Shown here piece by piece: positions 9,084 to 16,928 of a stretch of 64,000 bases of DNA (position 1 is its first letter; every line of letters begins with the position of its first letter). A program made the translations under genes and the position numbers. The DNA lies in the NCBI RefSeq assembly GCF_014154935.1, contig NZ_JACEHH010000022.1:1-64000 (forward strand), given 5' to 3'. The notes under the pieces were generated by a model. It was not told where the DNA came from. It was given only the letters and a program-made list of their open reading frames with translations, and made no database searches. This stretch comes from Stieleria mannarensis. Its GTDB lineage: Bacteria > Planctomycetota > Planctomycetia > Pirellulales > Pirellulaceae.

Positions 9084-12000
9084 AGACAAACTCGTTCAGA
9101 TTGAACAGCGATCGGCACAGCGCGAACAGACTCTCACGGCTGACAAACTCGCCAGCCAATTTGGCTTCCCGGTCCGAAGGTGACCTTGCCAGGGCCAGCC
9201 TAAACGCTCGCTCGACTTGTTTCGCCACATCAACACCCGCTTCACGTTCGACTCTGCGGGCAAAGTAACGCGCTTGTCGAAGCATGAAATCGTTGTTGTA
9301 AAGCGCCAGTGATTGAAGCGGCGTGGTGGTCGTGATCCGCTTGGGCGTCATGTTGGCCGGGTCGGGGCAATCCAAGGTCGTCAGAAACCGATCCGGCGTG
9401 GTTCGCACGATGAAGCGATAGATGCTGCGACGCCACAGCGACGCATCGTCGGCGGGCTTGTAGGTGTAGATCGGGGCGTAGGCGTCTTGATAATCAAAGT
9501 CTTCGAATCCGGGGCCGCCGCGACGAAGGTTCAAGTTTCCGCTGGCGAACAAAACCGCATCGCGAATCGCCTCCGCCTCCAGCCGTCTGGGATTCTGCCG
9601 CCACAGCAGTCGGTTGTCGGCATCAATTCGCATCGCCGACTCGTCCAGTTGACCGGATCGTTCGCTCACGTGGCTGGATTGTCGATACGTCCGGCTGGTC
9701 AGGATCAAACGGTGCATGGCCTTGAGCGACCAGTCGTGACGGACCAGTTCCTCGGCCAGCCAATCGAGCAATTCGGGATGCGACGGTCGAGAGCCTCCGA
9801 AGCCGAAGTCGCTGGGCGTGTCGACCAGGCCTTGGCCGAAATGCCAGTGCCAAAGTCGATTGACGATCACCCGCCGGGTCAGCGGATTGCGGGTGTCGGT
9901 GATCCACCGCGCCAGTGCGGCACGCCGTTGTCCATCACCGGTTTGGGGCGTGCCCAGTTTTGGATCCAGCATTGCCAGGGCAGACAAGGCGGCCGGCGCC
10001 AGGGCGTCCCCGGTCGCAGATTCCGGATCGCCACGCGAAAGCAATCGCACCTCTGGCACCTCCGCGGAGGCAACAACGCCATAAAAACGCGGCGGCGGCC
10101 CGAGGGTGTCAAGTTCCGCCGTCACGTGTTTGCGAGCCGACCGAAGGGCCGCGATCCGTCGCGTCTGGGCGTCGGTCGATTGGCGCGGAGTGTTGCAGCG
10201 AATCCGCGGGTCCCCGAATCCGATCTGGTCGTGGCTGAACCCGTTGCCGCCGTCGGTCGCGACCAGTGTCAAAAAACGCACCGACGGAGCAAGTTGCAAA
10301 TCGATTGATTGCAGGCCATCGTCGCGTTTGAGGTTGCGAAACTCTGCCAGTTTCAGACCGTCGGCAAAGACCCAGACGTCGGCGTGATGGGAACCCGCTG
10401 CGCCGAAGTACCCCAGCAACGCGGTGAACCGAAGCGGCGCGGTCGTTGCTTGCGTGCCAGCGTCGGTCGCCCCCATCAATTGCCTACCGATCGCGGCGAC
10501 GTCAAACGTGATCCCCGCGTTGGCGTGCAATCCCAAGACACTGCGCCCGCCTTGGGTAAAGTCGATTCCGTCCAGGGCCGGTGAATGTTGACTGGCGACC
10601 GGACCGTTGCGGATCATGTCCCACGCGTTGCCCGATGTGCTGGGCAAGCCGCGGATCGTCACGCCGGTCGAGCTGACGGGAATCTCCGCGCGTCCCCCGT
10701 CCCCGTCGGGGATGAATACGCCATCGACGAATTCAAATTCCGATTCAGAAAACCGGTTGGTCACGACGTTGCCGAGTTTTCCGAAATCGCGTGTCTGGAC
10801 CTTTGCCGTGCGGGGATCGATGCCTTGGCGAAACGCGCCGGTCATCGATCCATTGCCGCCGCCAACGATGTCTGCCAAATCGATCCCGTCACCTTCCAGC
10901 CGTCTGAGCTGGAAATCGATCTCGTCGCGACGGGCGATCAAGCGCTGTTGCTGTGTTTCATAGTCCTGCAACGCCGACTGGCTGACCAGACGCTCTTCCC
11001 GTTCCAAACCGGCGAAGACGGATTGAAGTTGGTAGTATTCGCGCTGTGAGATCGGATCGAGTTTGTGATCGTGACAGCGGGCGCAGTTCACCGTCAGCGC
11101 CATCGTGGTGGCCATGACCTGGGTGGTCATGTCGTCCAGATCCAGCGCCCGGGCAGACCGCCGCAGCTGGGCGCTTTTGGTTTCCACGTGCCCGACGTAG
11201 TCCCAGGGGCCGGCCGAAAGAAAACCGGTGGCGACCACCGCTTGATCGTCGTCAGGCCACAGGACGTCGCCGGCGACCTGTTCTTGCAGGAATCGGTCGT
11301 ACGGTTTGTCGTCGTTGAAGGATTCGATCACGTAGTCACGATAACGCCAGGCGGTGTCGCGGCGCATGTCGCGTTCAAACCCGTGCGTGTCGGCGTAGTG
11401 TGCCAGGTCCAACCAGTGTCGCGCGTAACGCTCGCCGTAATGTGGCGACGCCAACAATCGGTCGACCAGTTTTTCATAGGCCTGGGGATCGGGATCGTTG
11501 ACGAACGCTTCCACCTCATCCGGCGCCGGCGGCAATCCGACCAAATCAAAACTGACACGGCGAATCAACGTGCGGCGGTCGGCCGGTGGGCTGATCCGAA
11601 GTTGGTGTTCGGCAAGCTTGGCGCGAATCAACCCATCGATGGTTGAGGGTGATTTCGGAGAGCTTTTGTCAGGGACATCGATCGGCTGGAACGCCCACCA
11701 GGACGCATCCGCCATCGACCGTTCTTTGACGACGATATCACGCGGCCATGTCGCTCCCTGGGCGATCCAACGGCCCAGCAGCGCGACGTCGCCGGCGCCC
11801 AGCGGGGCCGCGTCCTTGGGCATCGCGGCCGGCGAATCGTCCTGTGGCGTGACCAATTCCAGCAGCCCACTCGCCTCCGGGACTCCCGGGACCACGTAAT
11901 CACCCGACATCAGGTCGTCGATCGTCTCCAACGAGATCCCGCCCTCGCTGTTGTCGGGCGAGTGACAGCGGACACAGTGCCGTTGCAGGATCGGTGCGAT

Positions 12001-12114
12001 TTGGGATGCAAAGTCGACCGACGATTCGGCGGCCCGGAGTGGACCGCAGATCACCAGCGTTAAGACGGCACCGGCGATCGCGCTTGGTGCCGGGAGAAAC
12101 ATCCGGTGGGGCAT
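9073..12114 (-). CDS. PSCyt1-DUF1549-DUF1553 Planctomycete cytochrome c protein
   Basis: A 1013-residue secreted protein with a signal peptide (MFLPAPSAIAGAVLTLVICGPLRA). A Planctomycete cytochrome c domain has heme motif CVRCH near residue 47. DUF1549 (PSCyt2) covers about residues 155-360 (SPHYGERYARHWLDLAHYADTHG) and includes CARCHDHKLDPIS, a second CxxCH. A carbohydrate-binding-like beta segment (NPCBM-like, about 540-690: DVWVFADGLKLAEF) precedes DUF1553 (about 760-1000: NPLTRRVIVNRLWHWHFG). The start is ATG 12114, or 12102 four codons later. A longer open frame upstream runs through a dispersed repeat and the aldehyde dehydrogenase gene and was not used. It forms a pair with the downstream DUF1501 gene. 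The enzymatic reaction is unproven. Confidence 0.93.
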   Translation of the reverse strand: MPHRMFLPAPSAIAGAVLTLVICGPLRAAESSVDFASQIAPILQRHCVRCHSPDNSEGGISLETIDDLMSGDYVVPGVPEASGLLELVTPQDDSPAAMPKDAAPLGAGDVALLGRWIAQGATWPRDIVVKERSMADASWWAFQPIDVPDKSSPKSPSTIDGLIRAKLAEHQLRISPPADRRTLIRRVSFDLVGLPPAPDEVEAFVNDPDPQAYEKLVDRLLASPHYGERYARHWLDLAHYADTHGFERDMRRDTAWRYRDYVIESFNDDKPYDRFLQEQVAGDVLWPDDDQAVVATGFLSAGPWDYVGHVETKSAQLRRSARALDLDDMTTQVMATTMALTVNCARCHDHKLDPISQREYYQLQSVFAGLEREERLVSQSALQDYETQQQRLIARRDEIDFQLRRLEGDGIDLADIVGGGNGSMTGAFRQGIDPRTAKVQTRDFGKLGNVVTNRFSESEFEFVDGVFIPDGDGGRAEIPVSSTGVTIRGLPSTSGNAWDMIRNGPVASQHSPALDGIDFTQGGRSVLGLHANAGITFDVAAIGRQLMGATDAGTQATTAPLRFTALLGYFGAAGSHHADVWVFADGLKLAEFRNLKRDDGLQSIDLQLAPSVRFLTLVATDGGNGFSHDQIGFGDPRIRCNTPRQSTDAQTRRIAALRSARKHVTAELDTLGPPPRFYGVVASAEVPEVRLLSRGDPESATGDALAPAALSALAMLDPKLGTPQTGDGQRRAALARWITDTRNPLTRRVIVNRLWHWHFGQGLVDTPSDFGFGGSRPSHPELLDWLAEELVRHDWSLKAMHRLILTSRTYRQSSHVSERSGQLDESAMRIDADNRLLWRQNPRRLEAEAIRDAVLFASGNLNLRRGGPGFEDFDYQDAYAPIYTYKPADDASLWRRSIYRFIVRTTPDRFLTTLDCPDPANMTPKRITTTTPLQSLALYNNDFMLRQARYFARRVEREAGVDVAKQVERAFRLALARSPSDREAKLAGEFVSRESLFALCRSLFNLNEFVYVD

Positions 12115-12120
12115 ACAACC

Positions 12121-12183
12121 GTAGCTACGCTCGCCAGAGCGTGGAAAATGCAGGGGAACCACCTTCTGGCGAAGGTAGCTACG
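12121..12183. repeat. Dispersed double-hairpin repeat family D, copy 1
   Basis: A 63-bp element with left arm gtagctacgctcgccagagc and right arm ending tctggcgaaggtagctac. Each arm also folds on itself (cgctc-gcca-gagcg and ccttc-gcca-gaagg). Other copies are at 36361-36433 (arms swapped and spread), 40671-40733 and 59055-59117. This one sits just upstream of the DUF1549/1553 start and 38 bp from the ALDH stop. Confidence 0.85.
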
Positions 12184-12221
12184 TTTGCGCGGCAAGACCG
12201 GATGGTTGATTCGACGAGCCC

Positions 12222-13715
12222 TCACAGCGGCCGGACGACCGAGGTGCTGCGGTAGTAATCCATCAGCGTTTCGACCGACAGCACGCCGCCGCCCATGCCG
12301 CTCAAGTTCACACCGCCGTAGGGGACGCCGTGGGCGAATACGTTGTGGGCGTTGATCCAACTGTTGCCGGCGATCATCGATTCGGCGACTCGTGCGGCGC
12401 GTGCCAGGTCTGTCGTCCAGACGCTGTTGGCCAGTCCATAATTCGTATGGTTGGCCATCTCGATGGCTTCGCTTTCGGTTTTGAACGGTGCCAGATATGC
12501 GACCGGCCCGAAGATTTCTTCTTGCGCCGCGGTGTTGTCCAGCGATCCTGCCAGCAATGCCGGTTTGACAAAATGACCGCTGTATCCTTCGACTTCGGCG
12601 GCACCACCGGCCAGCACACACTCGGCGCCTTCGGCTTGTCCCTTTTCCAAGTAGCCGAGCACGCGTTCACGTTGCTTGGCGTTGACGACCGGTCCCATCT
12701 GGGTCTGGCCATCGAGCTGGTAACCTATTTTGACCTGAGAGAGCTGGTCGACGCATTGATTGACGAAGTCGTCGTAGATGTCTTGATGGACCAACCAACG
12801 CGTCGCGTCGCAGCAGACCTGTCCGGTGTGGAACGTGATCGCACCGGCCAGTTTCTGTGCGGTCTGGGCCACATCGACGTCGTCAAACACCACCGCGGCG
12901 CCCTTGCCACCGAGTTCCAATTTGACCGGGACCAAGTTGCGTCCACAGGCCTCTCCGACCAGACGTCCGACTTCGGGCGAACCGGTGAACGACATGCGTT
13001 TGATCCGCGGGTTGGCCGAGAGCGCTGAGCCGACGGTCGCCCCGCCGCCGGTGACCACGTTGATCACGCCGTCGGGGATGCCGATTTCCTGTGCCAATTC
13101 GGCCAGATAGATTGCCGACAGCGGCGTGTCTTCGGCCGGTTTGATCACCACGGTGTTGCCGGCCGCCAGTGCGGGAGCGATTCCCCAGCCGATCAACAGG
13201 AACGGGAAATTCCATGGGAAAATGAACGCGCACGCACCCCAGGGTTGCCGCACCGTCCAGGCCTCATGGCCTTTGACGGCTAGCGTGGTGCGGTGATTGA
13301 TGTGCTGGGCCATGTCGGCGAAGTAGCGAATCGTATCGGCAAAGTTCTGCACGTCGCCTTGTGCCTGTGATTGGACCTTGCCCGCATCCAGGGATTCGAT
13401 TTGGCCGATGATCGGGACGCGTTTTTCAACCGCGTCGGCCAAGCGATGCAACAACGCGGCCCGCTCGTTGACCGGCATGGTTGCCCAGGCGGTTTGTTTG
13501 AACGCGGTTTCGGCAACGCCAACGGCCTGGTCCACTTGCTCGGCGGTCAGTTCCACGACGTCGGCCAACGTTTCGCCGCTACCCGGATCGGTGGTCGGGA
13601 TGCTGCCGTCATTTTCCGAGCCCATCGTCTTGCCGCCGACGAAACTGGCCAAGCGGCCACGCTGCAAAAACGCTTCGACTTCGGGCAGTAGCGAGGGTTT
13701 TACAACAGTGCTCAT
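12222..13715 (-). CDS. NAD(P)-dependent aldehyde dehydrogenase
   Basis: A 497-residue member of the aldehyde dehydrogenase superfamily, close in size and layout to betaine- and phenylacetaldehyde-type ALDHs. It oxidises an aldehyde to the acid in the cytoplasm. Seen are the cofactor-fold motif FIFPWNFPFLLIGWGIAPAL, the general-base Glu in VKLELGGKGAAVV, the catalytic Cys in HTGQVCCDATRW, and EEIFGPVAYLAPF. The ATG at 13715 is preceded by an AGAGGA ribosome site and gives a normal N-terminus (MSTVVKPSLLPEVEAFL). The open frame continues 39 codons upstream without family similarity. The substrate cannot be told from sequence. Confidence 0.93.
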   Translation of the reverse strand: MSTVVKPSLLPEVEAFLQRGRLASFVGGKTMGSENDGSIPTTDPGSGETLADVVELTAEQVDQAVGVAETAFKQTAWATMPVNERAALLHRLADAVEKRVPIIGQIESLDAGKVQSQAQGDVQNFADTIRYFADMAQHINHRTTLAVKGHEAWTVRQPWGACAFIFPWNFPFLLIGWGIAPALAAGNTVVIKPAEDTPLSAIYLAELAQEIGIPDGVINVVTGGGATVGSALSANPRIKRMSFTGSPEVGRLVGEACGRNLVPVKLELGGKGAAVVFDDVDVAQTAQKLAGAITFHTGQVCCDATRWLVHQDIYDDFVNQCVDQLSQVKIGYQLDGQTQMGPVVNAKQRERVLGYLEKGQAEGAECVLAGGAAEVEGYSGHFVKPALLAGSLDNTAAQEEIFGPVAYLAPFKTESEAIEMANHTNYGLANSVWTTDLARAARVAESMIAGNSWINAHNVFAHGVPYGGVNLSGMGGGVLSVETLMDYYRSTSVVRPL

Positions 13716-14078
13716 CGGGGATTCCTCTTTCCGGAAGGATTGGGTTGAACTGAGGGAAAAGGGGGGTGTGTTTTTTCTGAAATGGCAATCGACACCGCGA
13801 AAACACGGTCGACCGATGTCCGCTTGATGCATGTTAACAGCTCCATCGGCGTGGCGGGGAACACCAGCTGGATCTGCTTAGCTGATCGGAAAAATCGATA
13901 ATCCGTTAACGGGATTCAGCCGGGCGTCAGGGGGCGGGCAAGGGTGAACTGCTTGACAATGGCGGGGAGTTGATCGACGATCTAAGGGTTCGAAACGTCG
14001 ATCGAGCTACCTCTGGTAGGCAATCGCCGTCTCCCTTTGTTGTTTTTCACCCCCATCGCCGAATCATTTCAACTGATC
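13716..14078. other. Divergent intergenic region
   Basis: A 363-bp spacer between the divergent ALDH and small lipoprotein genes. It must hold promoters for both, but no confident -35/-10 pair or operator palindrome was identified. No coding potential was seen. Confidence 0.5.
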
Positions 14079-14273
14079 ATGACACGCAAACTTTCTCTCT
14101 CCCTGTTTGGTTTGTTGTTCGCCTCTGCCATTTCCATCACCGGTTGCGGTGGCGGTGGTGAAGCGGAATTCACCCCCAGTGAAGCACAGACCGCCGAAGA
14201 AATCGCCGAGGCCGATGCCTACGAAAAAGCGATGAACGAAGCGGCGCAAGAAACCGCCTCTCAAGGCAACTAG
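14079..14273 (+). CDS. Small putative lipoprotein
   Basis: A 64-residue peptide starting MTRKLSLSLFGLLFASAISITGCGGGG. This is a lipoprotein signal sequence with a lipobox (SITGC), so the mature protein would be only about 43 residues, glycine-led and then strongly acidic (EFTPSEAQTAEEIAEADAYEK). Small acidic lipoproteins of this kind are common near DUF1559 genes in planctomycetes. The DUF1559 gene here lies 1 kb downstream. The ATG at 14079 puts the charged n-region and hydrophobic core in the right places, whereas upstream in-frame starts would bury them. Function is unknown. Confidence 0.75.
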   Translation: MTRKLSLSLFGLLFASAISITGCGGGGEAEFTPSEAQTAEEIAEADAYEKAMNEAAQETASQGN

Positions 14274-15332
14274 GTTTCGCGCCGTTAACGCCTGGGCTGT
14301 TGGCGCAGGCATCAAGTTAAGTCTGCACCCTCCCTGGCAGAGGGCGCGCGGTTTAGGAATTGACCCTCTGGCAGGAGGGTCGGGCGCAGCGAGGGGAGGC
14401 CGAACGGTCAATCGCCGGACAAGCGTTCGTCCGCCGGTCGCTTCAGATCGTGGATCAACCCTCCCCGCTCCGAACGCAACCCCGTCTGCAACCCTTCCAG
14501 GGAGAGCGTGACTTCAATTAACGAGTCCGCAGCTTACGAGCAAGGGACGCACCTGCTCCACTGGCGTGTGGGGCTGTGGATTTCCGAGTGCCGCGGGGCG
14601 AAGCCGGTCTGCTTTCAAAGAATGGCTGGTCTGCGAAGGGCCGAAGGTGCTTCGTGCCCTCCGCCGGCCCGCGTGTCTGCGGAAGGGCGTTTGAATCGAC
14701 CTTTCGTCGTCGCTCTCCCCGTTCGGACATCGCAGAAATGCCTCAAAAACCTCGATCCTGATGCTTTTTGCCACTAAATTCCTGTAAGAACCAAACGATT
14801 CAATCAACAGGTCCCTCAGAAACGGCCTGCTCAATTCCCTCACCGATCCCCACCCTCACCGATCGCGGCGCGGATTTCGGCGGCATTCTGCGGAGGGCGA
14901 CCAAGCTGCGGCCGATCGTCGCAATCTGCGGGCAACCGATGCCGGGGGCAAACGCCAGGAGGGCGGGAAAGCAGGACATGAGCGAGTATTCGTCGGTGGC
15001 AGACCCTCCGAGAGCCCTTCGATTCCACTGCGGCGTTTCGGGCGGCACTCCGCGTCTAAGTGGGATGAACGTTGGTCGCGGCTGTCCCACCGACGTTTAT
15101 CGTCGCAGATTCCCTCTTAAAAGTTCATATTGGGGGGGAGAATGTGGTTGAAACTGGGATTCAGCTGCCATAAACTCCGAAGTGGCGATCCGAAGTTGTC
15201 CGATGGGGGTTATGCCTAGGCGGACGCCCCAGTGGGCTCAGTCAAGTGGGCTCAGTCAAGTGGGCTCCGTTCGCTTCCTGGTGCGACGGGATCCATGTCG
15301 CAAGTCTTTTCCTATTTTTCTGGAGTTTTTTT
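14274..15332. other. Long non-coding spacer with repeat remnants
   Basis: About 1060 bp without a convincing gene; the open frames here have shadow-like composition. It contains pieces shared with 20041-20150: gcatcaagttaag, then a ccctccctggcag hairpin segment (14307-14400). Further on there is a Ser/Pro/Arg-rich-frame stretch with no family likeness. The 15231-15267 direct repeat and the DUF1559 leader close it. Confidence 0.55.
15231..15267. repeat. 14-bp direct repeat, 2.6 copies
   Basis: The unit agtgggctcagtca occurs at 15231 and 15245 and partially at 15259, about 65 bp before the DUF1559 start codon. Its position in the leader suggests replication slippage or a binding site. No known operator matches it. 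Confidence 0.75.
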
Positions 15333-16586
15333 ATGATTCAAAGCCGTGATCGGCGGGCCGGTTTCACGCTCGTCGAACTTTTGGTGGTGATCGCCATCAT
15401 TGGTATTTTGGTCGGCTTGTTGTTGCCGGCCGTTCAGGCTGCCCGCGAGGCGGCTCGGCGGATGAGTTGCAGTAACAACTTCAAGCAAATCGGCTTGGGG
15501 TTGCACAACTACCACTCGACCTACAAGAACCTGCCCATGAATGCGGGCGGAACCTACAACACCGGCTCCGGTGGCGATTTCAACAATTCGCACTGGTTGA
15601 GCTGGATGGTCGGGACGCTGCCGTTCATCGAGCAGCAGGGGCTGTGGGATCAAATCTCCAACCCGTTCGGGTTCAACCGGGACGGCAGCCGGAAAACGCC
15701 TCCGTTTGCCGCGATGGGACCGCGTCCTTGGAACGAGAACTACCAGCCCTGGTTGACTCAGGTTCCCAGCTACCGCTGCCCCAGTGACCCGACCCAACCG
15801 GTGTCCAACCGTGTCGCGTTCAACAATTACTCGGCCTGTATCGGCGATGCAATTTTTGAGCAACAGCACGGCGGTGTGAACGACCAAGGTGTGCCGAGCA
15901 CCAGCGGTACCTGGGGTGACGAAGCCGGTCAGCGCTGGGCCCGCGGTGTCTTCCGCGCCCGTCACTTCACCAAGTTCCGCGACATCAAAGACGGTCTCTC
16001 CAACACCATTATGTGTGGTGAAAACGTCGTCGGCGACCGTACCAACTTGGCCAAGGGCACGTTGATTGTGCGTCAAAACGACGTCTGGGATCTGCCGCCC
16101 AACCAAGGTGTTCAGTTCATGGACCCCGAGCGTCCCCAGTACGTCAACACCGACACGTCCATCGGTGGTCTGCCGCCTTGTACCGGTTGCTGCGGTAGCG
16201 GCATGGGACCGAACCCGTGTTTCGATCAGTCGGCTAACCACCAACGTGGTCGACGCTGGTCCGATGGTCGGCCGATGTTCAGCGTGTTCACCACGATCAC
16301 CCCGCCCAACAGTTACAACATGCAACGTTGGCACGGTGGTGGTGGTGTCCTGTGTGCCTCCAGTTTCCACCAAGGTGGTGCCCACGTCTTGATGGCCGAC
16401 GGTGCTGTGATCTTCATCACCGATTCGATCGAATCGGGCGACCAAGGACACGTTCCTTACGGTCGTGACAATGGCGACGGCCGCGGAGCCAACGGTGGTG
16501 CGGGTCGTGAAAGTCCCTACGGCCTGTGGGGTGCTCTGGGAACCAAGGCGAGCGCCGAAACGATCCAAGAGCAGCTGAACCAGTAA
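15333..16586 (+). CDS. DUF1559 protein with prepilin-type N-terminus
   Basis: A 417-residue type II pseudopilin-like protein. The N-terminus is a class III signal for prepilin peptidase: RAGFTLVELLVVIAIIGILV, cleaved after Gly, with Glu at +5 of the mature protein. It is followed by LLLPAVQAAREAARRMSCSNN, the typical start of DUF1559. The C-terminal part has the family's conserved SSFHQGGAHVLMADGAVIFI block (H-x-GG-x-x-x-x-x-ADG). A tggag ribosome site lies about 10 bp before ATG 15333. DUF1559 proteins are greatly expanded in planctomycetes and are thought to be surface or fibre components; the exact role is unknown. A strong terminator follows. Confidence 0.94.
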   Translation: MIQSRDRRAGFTLVELLVVIAIIGILVGLLLPAVQAAREAARRMSCSNNFKQIGLGLHNYHSTYKNLPMNAGGTYNTGSGGDFNNSHWLSWMVGTLPFIEQQGLWDQISNPFGFNRDGSRKTPPFAAMGPRPWNENYQPWLTQVPSYRCPSDPTQPVSNRVAFNNYSACIGDAIFEQQHGGVNDQGVPSTSGTWGDEAGQRWARGVFRARHFTKFRDIKDGLSNTIMCGENVVGDRTNLAKGTLIVRQNDVWDLPPNQGVQFMDPERPQYVNTDTSIGGLPPCTGCCGSGMGPNPCFDQSANHQRGRRWSDGRPMFSVFTTITPPNSYNMQRWHGGGGVLCASSFHQGGAHVLMADGAVIFITDSIESGDQGHVPYGRDNGDGRGANGGAGRESPYGLWGALGTKASAETIQEQLNQ

Positions 16587-16618
16587 ACCGTTTCAGCTTC
16601 CGTTTGAAAACCGATGCA

Positions 16619-16652
16619 GCGGGCGTGGTCACTCGACCACGCCCGCTTTTTT
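16619..16652 (+). terminator. Rho-independent terminator after DUF1559 gene
   Basis: A perfect 12-bp GC-rich stem (gcgggcgtggtc / gaccacgcccgc) with a 4-base loop (actc) is followed at once by six T residues, 33 bp after the stop codon. This is a textbook intrinsic terminator for the preceding gene. Confidence 0.95.
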
Positions 16653-16676
16653 CAATTCAAGAACGCCTCTAGGAGT

Positions 16677-16852
16677 GTCGCCGTGTTCTCCGAACTCGGC
16701 GGGCAAAAGCGAAGCTTTGCCCCGCGCCGACCTCGGAGAGGACGGCGACTATCCAGACCAACCAAACCCCAAACCACAGTCGCCGTGTTCTCCGAACTCG
16801 GCCCCCGAAAGCGAAGCTTTCCCCCCGCGCCGACCTCGGAGAGGACGGCGAC
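16677..16852. repeat. Dispersed palindromic repeat family B, copies 2 and 3 in tandem
   Basis: Two 73-74 bp imperfect palindromes (16677-16749 and 16779-16852) are separated by 29 bp. Each has outer arms gtcgccgtgttctccgaac and ctcggagaggacggcgac around a small central hairpin with gcgaagctttg or gcgaagctttc. Both are in opposite orientation to the copies at 7516 and 39658. They occupy most of the 16587-16928 spacer between the DUF1559 terminator and the next lipoprotein gene. Confidence 0.88.
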
Positions 16853-16928
16853 TGTCCAGCCACTCGAAAACGAAGCTAGAATCGCATTTCATTTTCCGTC
16901 CCACCCCACTTGTGCAGCCGCAATCTCG

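Noticed and set aside
12115-12621. N-terminal extension of the DUF1549/DUF1553 protein by about 170 codons
   Set aside because: It runs through a dispersed repeat and the 3' end of the aldehyde dehydrogenase gene and has no signal peptide, which begins at 12114/12102.
15312-16568. Long antisense open frame (418 codons) opposite the DUF1559 gene
   Set aside because: The sense frame has the prepilin signal and DUF1559 motifs; the antisense product is low-information, a normal shadow in high-GC DNA.
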